From positions 186,001-250,000 of the forward strand of contig MCGE01000036.1 of the NCBI GenBank assembly GCA_002105175.1: a stretch of 64,000 bases of DNA, written 5' to 3'. The stretch's first letter is position 1; the number at the start of each line of letters is the position of its first letter. Shown in pieces: positions 22,914 through 35,275 of this stretch. This DNA comes from Absidia repens (Eukaryota; Mucoromycota; Mucoromycetes; Mucorales; Cunninghamellaceae). A program made the position numbers and the translations under genes. Under the pieces are notes generated by a model that saw only the letters and a program-made list of their open reading frames with translations, was not told the origin of the DNA and searched no databases.

Positions 22914-23718
22914 ATGACTGGAAACTTACTTTCAACAATGCCAAACGATGCTGAAAATAAGAAAGATAACAAAACGACGACTGAACAACCGGCGGCAACA
23001 TCAAGGAGAGCTGATTCTTTCAAACGGTTTTTACGGACGACCACCATCCTGGAAGACAACACCGCGCCACACGCACAACATGTTCATGAACTCAGCAACG
23101 GCAGCGACTTGACGTCTCGATCCGCACCGAAATCTGAACATGAAGTTAGCAAAGAAGATCACCATGCCAACATTCCTTTGATTCGCTCCTCTTCCTCTCC
23201 CTCTTCCTCACCACCACCATCTCACCATGAAACTGATAGTCGTCGTGACCTCGCTTCTCTCACTTCACACCAACACGACACCACAACGGCAAATACTGAT
23301 ACCCAAGCAGACCCCTCGAGGGGACAACAGCAAGCAGCGACACACAATGGAGACCCTTCGTCGTTTATTCCTCCAGAACAACAACCCTTAGCTAGTATGA
23401 ACCGGAATCAGCTGAAAAGACGATTCACTGACACCGAATCAACAACAACTATTCATCTTGGCAATATCCCTTATTCTGAAACGGAGTCTGAATTGAAAGC
23501 TTTCTTGGAACAGGGTAAGGAAATAATGATATAAAGAAATAATAGAGATATCAGCAGCTAATACCATTTTGATTTTGCACACCATCATAGAAATTGGACC
23601 CGTCAATCGTATTGAAATCCAATCTGACAGGTCTTCTCTGGGAATTGCGTAAGTCAGAAGGAAGGGGAGGGGGGGAGGGGATGGACTTTGAAATGCATTA
23701 CGGTAAGTGCATTGAATT

Positions 23719-23764
<46 letters not shown>

Positions 23765-25511
23765 AAAATAGATTAGTGAAATTTGAGAAGCCTGCCGATG
23801 CTACGCAAGCCGTTGAAAGGTTAAATGAAAAATCATACAAAACGCGAACGTTGACTGCCAAAATGGTAAGAAGGATGACACACAGCATGCGGGACGACTG
23901 AATGGAATGGAATGCCTCAACTATTTTTTTTTTTTTTTTTTGGATTAATTGATTGATAGAATAAAACATACTTTGACGATCCTGAATATCATCATTTATA
24001 TGTGAGAAACGTAAGTAAAAGGCTCTCTTTTTTTTCTGGGGAACGGGGCAGAACATACGACGGACTATACATTGACTTTTTTTTTTTTTTTTTTTCTCGA
24101 TTATTTTTAGCTTCCAGGGAAGATTACTTGGAGGAAACTCAAGGAACTATTCAGGCCCGCAGGTGGTGTGATCTCTGCTAATATAAAATTCGCTGGTGGT
24201 ACACAAAATGAAGCATCGGAATTCCCATTGGAAGTTTATAGAGGATGGGTGACTTTTTCCAGTAAAGACAATGCAGATAATGCTCTCGGTAAGACGTTTT
24301 TGGATGTATAGAAGATCTGTGTTGACGAGAGGGGTGATGGTTTGGTGTTTATTTTATCTTTATACTCATTCTCCCCTCCCTCTTTTTTTTTTTAATATGT
24401 ATTTATATAGCGATGTTTCAAGACTTCGACTTTAAAGGTCACAAAATCCGAATCACACGCAATGGTCCCATACCGCCACTTTTTGTCACCTATCCGGAAA
24501 TACTTCGGGCGCGTAAGAAAAGGGAAGCAGACGAAATCGAATTGAAAGAACAAAGGAGAGCGAAAGCACGGAAAGAAAAAAAGGCGAAAACAAACGAAAC
24601 GAAAAAAGCGAAGAAAGCGGAAAAAGCGAAAGCACGGAAAGACAAAAAGCTGCGAAAGAAAAGGGGGGAAAGAATTCCAACAAGAGCAGAACGATTAGAA
24701 GCAGAATTAGAAGCAAGATTAGCAGCAGCAGCAACAGCATCAGCAGCAGCACTAGAACAGCCACCACCACCACCAGCAACAGCAACAGCGCCTGAGCACA
24801 TCATTGCTTCATCATCCTTACCATTCACGTCGATACCCGCATCTACTGCCGCGACCCACAACCATCCACCAATCACTGCACCTCAACATGCCAATACCTC
24901 CCAAATCACTGGTAAAAAAAAGAATAAAAAAAAATTGGGTAGTGTGTGTGTAGGACTAGAAATATTTTAATCTGACATCTTTTTTTTTTTTTCCTGTGGA
25001 TCCATTAGGCAAAAGTAATGGTACCGGTGAAGCCCCTCGGGACCAAGAGGCCACTTGGCAACAACTCTTATTACCCTCAGAAATCGCCGCAGCCGTCACA
25101 TCGACTCTCGCCATGATACCTCCAGAGCAACAGCAACAGCTACAACAACTTGATTCTATTTCAGCAACACAAGCCATGACCGCCCTCTCAGCCATAGCAG
25201 CCTCTGGTATGTCTTTTATCGCCCATCTGATCAGTGGTCCCGGCGCCCATTTACCACCTCGCGGCCCGCATCAAATCTATGTGACCAATTTACCCCTTGC
25301 TACGACCAGTCAAGATTTGGTGGATCTCTTTGTCCATGTGGGCCCTGTGTTAAGAACGGAAATCTTATGGTATCAAGGTCAACCGCGTGGTGAAGGACTT
25401 GTGCGCTTTGAACATCCGGAGTTACCGAAACAAGCCATCGAACGATTCAATGGGTATCTCTATGGTGGACAGGAATTGACCATTTATCTTGATAATGGCA
25501 CTGAAGACTAG
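22914..25511 (+). CDS. RNA-binding protein with three RRM domains
   Basis: Seven exons join to 661 residues: 22914-23514, 23591-23648, 23772-23865, 23960-24010, 24111-24288, 24411-24911, 25009-25511. The first about 175 residues are disordered (Ser/Thr/His/Gln-rich). RRM1 (about 177-250) has RNP2 IHLGNI and an RNP1-like LGIALVKF; RRM2 (about 262-350) has LYVRNL and RGWVTF. A Lys/Ala/Glu-rich coil (about 360-440) and Pro/Ala-rich linker lead to RRM3 (about 582-655: IYVTNL, GEGLVRF). RRM proteins bind single-stranded RNA and act in splicing, mRNA export or stability; I cannot name the orthologue. A start at 22938 is an alternative. The 3' end of exon 7 is duplicated at 35276-35537. Confidence 0.85.
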
Positions 25512-25854
25512 GACTTTCTCTCTCTCTCTCTCTCTGTATGTGTGTGTGTGTGGGGGGGGAGGACGTGGAACCTGGGTGTATATATGTCTTCTTATGGCTT
25601 CAGTTTAGCTTGGTTTAGTTAGCGGACCCTTTTTTTTTAACATTAGTAGTATTAGTATTAGCGTTATTATTGAGATTAGTTGAAAGTCTGATTTTTAGCA
25701 ATCTCTGTGCACATATCTTTAGTTTTAGTAAAATGTATCAAAATAATTTTTTTCTTTGTTTGTTCAATAAAAACAACCGCTCTGTGTTAATTGTATATAT
25801 GATATGCAAAAATAAAAACAAAAAAATTCTCTTATTTCACATCCCGCCCACGTG

Positions 25855-25885
<31 letters not shown>

Positions 25886-27050
25886 GGAGGAGGAGGAGGA
25901 AAAATGGGGTTGTCTACGTTTTCCTTGTTTCGTTTATCTTAGAGTCGTTTTAATTAATGCTTATATTAATATAATCTTCTTTAGTATCTCATATATAGTG
26001 GTTATATAACTTATTATTAGTATTTTTTAATATTTCTTCATTTATGCCATTAGTCAGTTTATATCATATACGTGATGGGGAAATGCTACAGCGTTGATGG
26101 CAGAGCATTTACCAGAAATACCATGAGTATGACCTTGGATACCACAATTGATTATACATCAGGATGTTATTGAATTAGGTTTGCTTCTTTCTTTGATGGT
26201 TTAAGGTAAGTAGTATAATATGCATTTCAATCTATTGCTCTCTCTCTCTTACATCATGAATTTTATTCAAAGACCGATCATCCACTACCTTTTTTTTTCT
26301 CTCCATCATATGGCCGTAACTTTGATGGAGAAAATAAACTGGATATGTATAGCATCAAAAGGATATACCGTCTAGGGTAGATAACACTGGTGGCATGATC
26401 AAAGTGGGCTACCTATAAATGGTAGAAACAGAAGGAGGCGTGTTTCATCCCCAATACAAAACTCACGTGGGCGGTATTTGAAATGTTTCTGTCTATTGCC
26501 ACTCAATCAAAAAAAAAAAAAAAAAAAGGAAAAGGGTATCGTATGATAAATAGGCAGCGCAAGTCCCCTTCATTTTTGTCACAAGGAGGTTATTTGACAA
26601 CATATTCATCGGCAATCACGCGGCGCTGGACGGCGTTTAAACCAGCATATGTTATCGTCGCTGATGATACTGTCAAATACCCAAAATATATTTATTTTAC
26701 GATATCTCCTTGACTTGTCGCATTTTCGGTTTTTGACTTGACAGCCAAGGATTTGTTGGGTTATCCAATATTCATATGCAAAGTATAAAAAGATATAAAA
26801 AAAATAAATAAAGACAATGTAAAAAAGATAAAGAGAGATAAAAACGTTTATTACGTGTAACAATAAGAGAAGAAAATAAAATAATCTAAACTAAAGGCGC
26901 TAACAAAAAGTCATTGTAAATCTAGGAACGGAAGTAGAAGTTGTTTGTTTGAATAGTAATGAAGCAAGTGGGGGGTTTTTCTTTGGGGAGCGGGCAAGTA
27001 TAAAACAAAAATGAACATGGATGATGTTTAGTATAAGATGATGGTTTATT
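25512..27050. other. 3' flank of the RRM gene; duplicated spacer
   Basis: This region contains (CT)n/(GT)n at 25518-25560, a CATCCCGCCCACGTG SINE-head remnant at 25843-25856 directly followed by poly-T, and an inverted ACGTGGGCGGTATTTGAA at 26465. All have counterparts in unit 2. No gene is supported. Confidence 0.5.
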
Positions 27051-27535
27051 TATTGAAGAAGAAATAAGCATAATAAAAGGGATATAAAAAGTACAATAGC
27101 AGATCGTACTTCGACAAGGCACCATTGGTCATCAGTCAAACGTCTTGTTGAAAGTAAGGTCAGCTTGTTTCCAATGGATTGCACAGCAAATAGTTGACGT
27201 TGTCCAAAAGTTGTCCATGAGGCTTGGTGGTATTGGTTCATTTCATGCTTTGAACAACGACTTGTACATTCCATTAATTTCAAGCGCATCTTCTTCTGCG
27301 TGATCATTGTTAGTTTCACTAGATTTTGGTGAAAAAAAAAAAAAAAAAAAAAAGTAATCAGTACCATTGGTAGATCTATCGGAAATATTCGATCATTACC
27401 CAGAACATTCGATCAAAAGCCTTTCAATGTTGTCTTTACAGCTGAATCCATTTCCATCCATGAGTTTTCATTGATTTCCAGGTAGATAAAACGTTGAGAG
27501 TTTGCAGGACGGAGAGCTCTTTTTACACTATAGAC

Positions 27536-27566
<31 letters not shown>

Positions 27567-27784
27567 TAAGTTAAAATATTCGTGAGTCACGGAACGCATC
27601 AACATCACACAACTTCACTTACAAATAAATGAGACCAGCCCTGTTGTGGCACTAAAGTACTTGAAGATTGGGATCACATATTCCGCGAAGGTCGTATGTT
27701 CGTTGGGGAGGATAGCATAGGTTGGCTTGATACAATTGGCATGGTAATCGCAAAGAAGATATCGCAGAAGTGCCAGTTCTTGTC

Positions 27785-27840
<56 letters not shown>

Positions 27841-28031
27841 CCTTGGGTGTTGTCAACGTGACCAAAAACGTTCAGTGAATCGTCCAATGTTCCCTGTAAA
27901 ATTGAGTCCAGAGCTTTTGAATGCCTTTGACTTGTTCTTGATGCTACTAAGGAGTCGCTGATCCTCCATATTCTTGCCAATTCCTGGCGTTGGGAATCCA
28001 CCACCTTGCCACCTGAGCGAGGATCAATCAT
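27051..28031 (-). pseudogene. Fragments of an uncharacterised lineage-specific gene
   Basis: A minus-strand coding-like frame (28031 to about 27615) has a 17-Asp tract (GAT/ATC codons) followed by ERQELALLRYLLCDYH and ILPNEHTTFAEYVIPIFKYF. A coding-like segment near 27515-27430 (FIYLEINENSWMEMDSAVKT) and another at 27320-27100 (FGQRQLFAVQSIGNKLTLLS) follow across intron-like gaps. The pieces read like successive exons. The NERTxxxEYVIPIFKYF and W-x-VE-x-R-S patterns resemble a large uncharacterised family I associate with mucoralean genomes (from memory, low certainty). I could not join the exons without a phase conflict, so it may be decayed. Confidence 0.4.
27784..27840. repeat. (CAT)n/(ATG)n microsatellite encoding poly-Asp
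   Basis: About 19 CAT units on the plus strand, read as GAT (Asp) on the minus strand within the frame above. Confidence 0.85.
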
Positions 28032-28539
28032 CGTTCACAAATAGATCGCCAATTTTGCTAACATCATCATCGTTGATTCTTGGTTTATCTGTAGAGATTG
28101 ATGGTTTCATATTGGGAGGGTAAAATGTGTAATATTTCTTCATTCTTTTCATGAGGAGGACGTGCATGCTCCTATACAATTAACCATATAAGTTCGAGTT
28201 GGTCATCAAACGCCCAATATGCTTTTGTTTTGAAGCTTACCTGCTTGTGCGTTGTCGTTGCTACTTGAGTTGCCGCCTTTACGCTTGCTACTAGTCTAAA
28301 GGGGGGTGGATAAAAAATAAGAAAGAAAAAGACTATTCAGTCATCATACACCTATCAACATACTATTACATACCGAGGATGTTTCCTGAAAGACATTTTT
28401 CGTAATATTGGTGCAATTGTTGTAGTTTTCCTCCATACTGCTAGTCAGGACGTGCTGTTCTGATGGGTGTGTTGAAGAGAGTTCTTCGGCGATCACGGAC
28501 CTAAGAAACTACTCTTAAATATTCTATTTGAGTATTGTC

Positions 28540-29680
28540 ATATAGTTTAAATTGTATTGTTTTACCTGTAACTCAGAGCACATTTAATCGACATAGGTGC
28601 TGCATACGGTCTTGTTCTTGCGAATGTATTCCAGATCGCTTTGTATCAGTTGAGAAATCGACGTTGGCGGTAAAAATTCAATAAATCGGGAATATCTCGA
28701 CCGCGGAGCCTGCCAAAAGTAGTAATTCAAAGTTTTGTACGCAGTATAAGCCGTAGAAAACACCCATTTTTTGGAAGGGACCTTTAGGAAGTACACTTTG
28801 CCGATGTCTAATATTCTTGTAGTCATGAGGGTATAAATAAAATAAATCATCATTAGTATATATTAGCTACTTGTAGTCAAACGTGAGATAGAACTTACCC
28901 GTCGATGGTGATATCCCCTTCGTTTTTGAGAAAGGCTGATACGATGGGGTCCACTCTGGCGTTGATAAATGAGTCTTCTTTCATACCCCATAGCCTCAAA
29001 TTACCGTTCTTCGACCACATCCACAATTCCAAATAGCATAGCCTTCCTTTTCCCCCATTTTGTTATAAAAACCCTTCCTCATTCAAACGATCATATTTCT
29101 GGGCACTATTAATTGTATAATAAATAAAAAAAGTCAGTATCATTCCAATCAAACATGTAGCCTAACTTTTCTATAATTTGAATACATACATATTGTTCAG
29201 GAGCTTCGTGATCTTTGTTGTTATTGTGGCCAAGTTATCGATTGAGAAGCTGTTGTACCACTTCCAGAACCAAGTCCATATCCTTTTTTTGCCGCTTTTG
29301 AGAGTCTGTACAGCATGTCCCATGTTAGCGCAGAGATTTCAGTGAGTTGATATATGTCATTCATGGTGCGGATGATGTGTTTCCATTCATTTTTCGTCAA
29401 AAAGGTTGGTGTGGGTTTGTCGTTGTCGATGATGAAGATATAAAGTTGAGGGTCATTCGTTCAGAGGTAGTAAGGATTTGATTATGTGTCGCTTTTTTTT
29501 TTTGCAAAACCCGGCGTCGCTGATCCATAAAGATAGAAGACAAATTGGTTTTCATCGTCCATCATCCATGCACAAAACAAAAGATTGTCCATCACATCAT
29601 CGGTAATATTCATTTGGCCCCGACCAACGAGGTGACCGTATTTGTATTTATCAGTAGCTTCATCGTCATCCAAGGTGCTT
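28540..29680 (-). pseudogene. Degenerate copy of the PD-(D/E)XK-like gene (unit 1)
   Basis: Blocks at 28920-29000 and 29170-29500 match 38240-38310 and 38430-38760, the near-intact copy in unit 2. Here an A-tract near 29493-29503 and an AT insertion near 29440 break the frame that in unit 2 reads SERMALNFIFIIDN. The block near 28690-28710 (RGRDIPDL in one frame) resembles RGKIPDL of unit 2, but the surrounding frame is shifted. I read it as a pseudogene. Confidence 0.5.
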
Positions 29681-29759
29681 GTATTGCTGTAGGTCGAATC
29701 GATACTATCATCATCTTTGTCAGTATTGGTATCATCGCTGTTGAAATCCGAGCGTATTC

Positions 29760-31000
29760 TTGTTTTCTTTTTTGCACGATAATTTCAAAATAAAGTAAAT
29801 AGGGCTAGTATGGAGTTTCTTTCATGCCGGGTATTTGATTCGATTTGGACTTACAGTATTCGAACTATCATCAGTAACATCCATAGAAGCGTCACTACGA
29901 GGATAAAAAAAAGAAATTGTAATGTCAGCTCATTTTTCATCTTACTCGAAGCAGATCACCTTTTTAATACTTACTATTCGTCATCACGAGGGAAGCACCA
30001 TTTATTCACCAAAGTGTTTGTTGACGGCGATTTGAAAACATTAACTGCATGTTGTTGTTGTTCAGCATGAGGATATTGTACTGGCGGTGGTAATGATGGT
30101 ACTGCTGCTGTTGATGATGATGGCTGTTGCTGTTAACGCACTTTGTCCAAGATATCGCCCGCTGTTTCTTCCGTCTACACCCCGTGAAGATTGTAATTTC
30201 CAGCGACCATTTTGATAGCCACATTTGTCTGTAATAAATACGAATAAAACATATTAGTTGATTTTGTTTTACGCGTAGTATGACTTACCTTTGCACCTTC
30301 CAAGAGATAAAGGTCCACACATATCACGTACGCGGTTCTCCATCACGACCCAGCAAGTGTACCTTGTCCCTCACCAGCACACCTTTACACTGGCTATGTT
30401 TCACTTAGTCTACAATCAAGATCAAAGGATTAATCATCCATCTATTCGCATAATTGTTGAAAGGTGAGCCAAAACTCCTGGTTTCTGATATCTTGACAAA
30501 ACCTTCGAGGGTATTACCATACGACGCGTTCGCACTTTTCACACGTCCAAATGTTGATTGAATACATCTGTTCACAAAGCTCTTTTTCATTTCTCCAGTC
30601 CACTGTCTTGAATGATGTAAAATAATCAGGTAAATGGAAGGTACTGCGATCTTGTTCTGTGAGGATGAAGTCAGGGTCGAGTCGATAATTAGTACAAAGC
30701 ATTGGGTCGAACTAAAAAGACAAAGAAATAATCAGGGTGAAAGGAGCGGAATTTTAATGAGCGGCATCTCAACAGGGTGGCAGGATTTGTTTTTACAATC
30801 ATCCATCAACCCATTATTTTATTTTACTCTTTTTCTTCCTTATCAACGACATCTTCCATAATTTCCCTATCGTCTGTACTTGAACTGCCTCGTTGAACAT
30901 GTTTTCTTCAGCATTTTATTTTTTACTGTTGATCTCATTGGGGCTATAGGACATTTAACAGCGAAAGGGTGGGAGTATGTATCATATTCTAAGCTTGCTG
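29760..31000 (-). other. Coding-like fragments, minus strand, unassigned
   Basis: Splice-bounded segments read as protein but do not join. Near 30710-30515 is a 62-codon stretch (FDPMLCTNYRLDPDF ... WTCEKCERVVW) with a CxxC pair. Near 30395-30290 and 30240-30090 are Cys/Gly-rich stretches (GPLSLGRCK, CGYQNGRWKLQSSRG). They may be exons of a gene or relics. I recognise no family. Unit 2 has no counterpart. Confidence 0.3.
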
Positions 31001-31439
31001 ACCGCCATCATACGATCACCTGTTAGGGACTAGATGTTCACCCGAATTGATGCGCTTTCCCAACTCCGGAAAATATCACCAAGATAAGTACTTGAATAAA
31101 CGAACACTATTATTATATCTAACTTTTTTTTCTTTCTTTCTTTGTAGGTAATACTATGGGCAAGAATGTGAACGCGACAACAACAACTATAACGACACCT
31201 GCGAAGACGGAAATGGATAGGAAGAATGGCCAGATGAAACTGTACCTACTCTCAGTTAAAAAAAAAAAGACTGCTCTCTAACTATGGACAACGACACCAA
31301 TACACCAATCGAAAAACGTACAACAATCTCTTGATCAAGAAAGAAACACTATTGCTACTGTATCTTCAAGAATTTCGACGTTTGTAATATGATGACTCAC
31401 AGGGATCTCTCTTTGGTTAGTTCGATCTGGCCACGCGTT

Positions 31440-31735
31440 TGATGATTTGTCTCAATGGAACCCCTATTTAGTGTAGTTTAGTTTACCTTGTCTTTTTACC
31501 TTTGTTTACATTATTTGATTTAATTGTTTTTACTATTACACTCAATAAACATCTCTTTTGTGTATTACTGTCATTTTATATGTCTTTCTTGATGATTGTC
31601 TCTATAGAAACGTTATTTAGTGTAGTTTAGCGTAGTTTGCTTGACTCTTTAACTTTAGTTTATATGATTTGATTTATTCTTTTTATTACTACATCCAATA
31701 AACATCTCATTTTGTATATTATTGTCATTTTATAT
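31440..31735 (+). repeat. Two-copy direct repeat with polyadenylation-like ends
   Basis: Two adjacent segments of about 140 bp share TTTAGTGTAGTTTAG, a TTTGATTTAAT/TTTGATTTATT block, CAATAAACATCTC and TGTATTA(C/T)TGTCATTTTATA. A more distant relative is at 48900-48980. Confidence 0.65.
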
Positions 31736-32564
31736 CATCTTTATACTGTCCATACTGTAGTGCATTACGACGGCAACTCTTTTTTTGGTGACAAGCCAAG
31801 CCAACAGAGTGATAATAAAATTCACGATATCCTTTTTATTCTCGTGTGATATCGATTTTAAAATACGCGAGAAGTAACCGTGGAAATACAGTGTTTCCAC
31901 AATTAGTTGGCGCACTTTTTTTTCGCACCTAAAGAATAGAATGTCGCATTACTAAATCTAAACTTGTCGTCAATGAGATGTCCCAAAGTCTAACTGTAAA
32001 ATGTAAAGACAATAACATGCGGTATGATTGAAAGAGAATAGATTTTATTGAGTGTAATAAAATGGAATAAAATAAATTAACATAAACAAGACTAAAATAG
32101 GGTAAACTAAATAATATAAATGGCTCGCTACATAGGATTTCCATTGAATGGCAACTATATCCATGGATATCCTTTGGGTGACCTTATTGCAAGCTTCCAA
32201 TGTTCTTGATGATAGCGTATCCATATCCAACAATGCTTCCCTTTTAATGGTGTACACACTTCAGAAACCCCCTGCCACCCAGTAGCTACATAGTTAATAT
32301 TATTCTCACCTTTGCTCTTCAATATACCCCACCACAACAAAATACACTGTAATAGCTGTTTTTTTTCACACAAGCACATCCCTGTTCTCTTTTCTACGCA
32401 CAAACGTATAGAGTTGGTATAAGAAGTCTCCATAATACCCAATCCGTTCCTTTTTCATATATATATATATATATATAAACACTTTTTTTCTATGCATATC
32501 TAAAAAACATTCGATGAAGCTCATCATGTAAACGTACAACAGAGAAACTAATTATAATAAAAAG

Positions 32565-32880
32565 AACATATTTATTCAGACATAGACACAAACGATGGCA
32601 AACTATTACTAAACTAATGAGTGCTAATCTAGTGTCGTTCCCAAATCCTACATCCAAAATGAAAGCGTTTCCCCATGATCTTTGTTTTGCGTTTTTTAAA
32701 ACGCCCCTAATTCAAGTTCTAACACTAATCCTAGATCACCAGTACCCCAATGAGCCTTGCCATCATATCATTCAGACTATCATGAAGGAAAAAAATAAAA
32801 AAGAAAGAAAAAGAGGGAAAAAAAAAATAGGGGCCAAAAAAAATAGAAATCAAAACGCGGAGCCTGAATCATCCAGCTTT
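32565..32880 (-). repeat. SINE-like dispersed repeat, copy 3
   Basis: This copy carries AACATATTTATTC (inverted 3' end), ACTAAACTAATGAG, the core CCAAAATGAAAGCGTTTCCC and a poly-purine stretch. It lies inside the duplicated unit, so it was there before the duplication (counterpart at 39.7 kb). Confidence 0.6.
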
Positions 32881-33504
32881 TTTTTTTTATGTCCAAAAAA
32901 TCAGGGAACTGCAAATAAAAATTAAATAAACGGTCAATCGCCATAATTACCAAGAGCATAGTTCGTTTTATCTTCCAGTAGAAAGGCAGTTGCAACCACT
33001 ACATAATCAAACTCTAATCTCTCCGACGCATTTCAAGCTATTATTTCAGCTGACATAAAACACCCATTGACGACGCGCTGAGCACGACAGTTGAGCCCCA
33101 AGGGGCTGCCCATCATAGTGCGAAATGGCGGAGGCTTTAATCCTATCCCATCGAAACCTACACTTTAATAAAAAACTGTGACACCCAGTAAATCGAAAGA
33201 TTTCCAAAAGCTCCAGCGAAGCGCCAGAGCGTTTATTGATGAAAAAAAAAAAAAAAAAAAGGTGCCAAACTAAAACTAAAAAATGCTACAAGACTGGTGG
33301 AAAAAATGCGACATTCTATTTTTAATTAGAAATCCGATATCAATTTTTTTCAGGGGCGGACACCAAGTTCAAAAAGGGCGACTACTTAATCGCGGGAACA
33401 CTGTGTTGTACAGTATATGTTGACGATACCTTTAAGTGTATGACATGAGCCATTGGTGTAACACTGAAACAGCGCTGGGCTTTAATGGTGCCTTTGGCAT
33501 ATTC

Positions 33505-33512
33505 GTATAAAT
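33505..33512 (+). promoter_or_regulatory. TATA box of the F-box gene
   Basis: GTATAAAT in a conserved context (CATATTCGTATAAATTCAAATG) also found before the paralogue (40692-40713) and, without a gene, at 49226-49247. Confidence 0.6.
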
Positions 33513-33558
33513 TCAAATGCTGATCTTTTTTCTTTTTTTTTTTTTCCTATCTCTCAAC

Positions 33559-34830
33559 ATGGCTCGTTTCGATCAACTGCCAGTCGAAATCGTCTCACTT
33601 ATTGTCAACCGCACTGATCGACGGGATCTTTATGCATGCGCATTGATCAACAAAAAATGCAACCGGGCAACGACCCCTTTGTTTTGGAAAACAGTTCATG
33701 TACGAAACGAAAGCAAGGCACGACTCTTTCTCAGGACACTGGCGGACACCTCCATGTCGTCTTCTGTGGGACACTATATACGACACCTTGATTTGGGCGA
33801 GATGATGTGGAGCGATAGCATGGTTGGGCTTTTGACTCAACATGTCCATGGGTTGAAAGCATTCTACATCCGCAACGGCGAATGCATGACCGACCTGAGC
33901 TTTTGTAGCTCTTTGCCGCGCATAGCCACCAATTTGACAACCCTTCATCTCGAACAATGCTACATCACCCAGAACGCCATCTCCGCCATCGGCCAACACT
34001 GTCATCCATTGAAAAACCTCGCCCTCATCAACTGCAAGCCATCGTCCCCACCACCACCCGCCGCCATTGTTTTATCTCCACCCTTCTTGATGCATGCCCG
34101 TGTGGAACAATTCACCTTGGACGCCTCGAAAACCGACGCTGTTCATATTGCCTGGATGGAAGCCTCTGCCGCTGCTCTCTTGGCAGGCTTGCCTTGGTTG
34201 ACGCACTTAACCGTGTTTGGTCATCCAGGCTTCTCCGGCGTGCTGAACCGCCTCCTATTGACAGCAACCACAGCCACAGCCACAGCCTCATCAAGATGGC
34301 CTCACCTGACGCATTTGACCCTTGGCTATGATAACTCGCTGGACGATGCGCCTTTGATTGCTTTTGTCCATGCTCACCCACACCTCATCGATGTCCGACT
34401 CTGCCACCTCGGCGACAACATCACGGACGCCACGCTGGACGTCATGGCCGTCGTGTTACCGGACACTCTGACGCATCTGGTCGTGACCCACACCCATGGT
34501 CTGACCGCGCCGCGTCTACGTCACTTGATCGGGGCATGTCCGCTGCTTGCGTTTGTCTCCATCGAAGCCTGTGGTCTCTTTTGGTATGACTTCCCCGAAC
34601 TCTTCCTTGCCGGTTGTCGTCGGCGTGTAGATGATACGATTGTGGATCGTTGTGGTCCATTTCTCTTTATGGAACAATTGGGTCCAAAGAGTCTCCAATG
34701 GATCCGACGTGCTCCTCCCATTGCCCTGGACAACACAAAATCCAACAACAGCAGCCGTCGCAGCACTCGCAGCAGTCGCCGTGGTGGCGGTGGTCGTGGT
34801 CGTGGCAGCGGCAGGGGCCATATTGGTTAG
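33559..34830 (+). CDS. F-box/LRR protein with Arg/Gly-rich tail
   Basis: A single exon of 423 residues from MARFDQLPVEIVSLIVNR. The F-box (LPVEIV, DLYACALINKKCN, LFWKTVHV) is followed by GHYIRHLDL and LRRs (LTTLHLEQCYITQNA, LKNLALINCKP, LTHLTLGYDNSLDDAPL, DVRLCHLGDNITDATL). The C-terminus is an RGG-like stretch (RRGGGGRGRGSGRGHIG) that could bind RNA or be Arg-methylated; it is absent from the sister gene at 40757, which ends in a Ser run and the same GHIG. The start is chosen after a T-rich leader that also reads open; the ATG matches the paralogue start. Its probable role is SCF substrate recognition, inferred from domain content. Confidence 0.85.
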   Translation: MARFDQLPVEIVSLIVNRTDRRDLYACALINKKCNRATTPLFWKTVHVRNESKARLFLRTLADTSMSSSVGHYIRHLDLGEMMWSDSMVGLLTQHVHGLKAFYIRNGECMTDLSFCSSLPRIATNLTTLHLEQCYITQNAISAIGQHCHPLKNLALINCKPSSPPPPAAIVLSPPFLMHARVEQFTLDASKTDAVHIAWMEASAAALLAGLPWLTHLTVFGHPGFSGVLNRLLLTATTATATASSRWPHLTHLTLGYDNSLDDAPLIAFVHAHPHLIDVRLCHLGDNITDATLDVMAVVLPDTLTHLVVTHTHGLTAPRLRHLIGACPLLAFVSIEACGLFWYDFPELFLAGCRRRVDDTIVDRCGPFLFMEQLGPKSLQWIRRAPPIALDNTKSNNSSRRSTRSSRRGGGGRGRGSGRGHIG

Positions 34831-35275
34831 GTCTACTTTAATACATTGAAACTCAACAAACCAAAAAAAAAAAAACGACGCATGGATGGTGAGGAGAGGA
34901 AAATGGAATGGGCTGCGTTATTGGAGATTGGATTGACTTTTATCGTGGAACAAAAATGGTGATATGGAAACGTTTGTTTGGATGTTGCGGTATGGATATT
35001 TGCCTCTATTTATTCAAGAATATATAATACGATAGGTTGGATCAAAGGGAGTTTTTTTTCTTTATTGGTTAGTGTAGATATTGTAATTATTTATTTGCAT
35101 TTTGACATTTTTTATTAGTTTATTATACCCCGCCCTGTTTTTTAATTATATATGTTATATATGGCACTGATTTAATAAAACTTGAACTTTTTTTTGTTTT
35201 TGTTGATGCGCTTTATTCCCTGCACCTATATATACAAGTGGCTATATCAGTGTGTCAGCAATGTGTGTTGATTTA

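Larger units (their letters stand above)
31001..33558. other. Spacer upstream of the third F-box gene
   Basis: It contains a two-copy direct repeat (31440-31580 and 31605-31735, each with TTTAGTGTAGTTTAG and an AATAAACATCTC end), a SINE-like repeat at 32565-32880, a GCTGAGCACGACAGTTGAGC block near 33080 shared with unit 2, and the F-box promoter (TATAAATT at about 33506). From 32256 on it is duplicated at 39399. Confidence 0.5.
25250..35237 (+). repeat. Tandem segmental duplication, unit 1
   Basis: The homologous blocks 25250-25880, 25887-27090, 28845-29560 and 32256-35237 recur in the same order and strand at 35276-35880, 36545-37760, 38180-38770 and 39399-42384. Unit 1 starts within exon 7 of the RRM gene and ends after the F-box gene at 33559. 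It is longer than unit 2, mainly because of DNA at 27.1-28.6 and 29.6-32.2 kb that unit 2 lacks. Confidence 0.8.

Noticed and set aside
24486..24876. Two minus-strand frames over the RRM gene
   Set aside because: They are antisense shadows of the Lys/Ala/Glu-rich exon 6, whose repetitive codons keep the other strand open.
27696..27961. Poly-Ile and poly-His plus-strand frames
   Set aside because: They come from the (CAT)n microsatellite; the minus-strand frame has protein-like flanks.
29760..30400. TnpB/Fanzor-type zinc-finger gene suggested by CxxC pairs
   Set aside because: The Cys pairs are in different frames and the RuvC-like motifs were not found.
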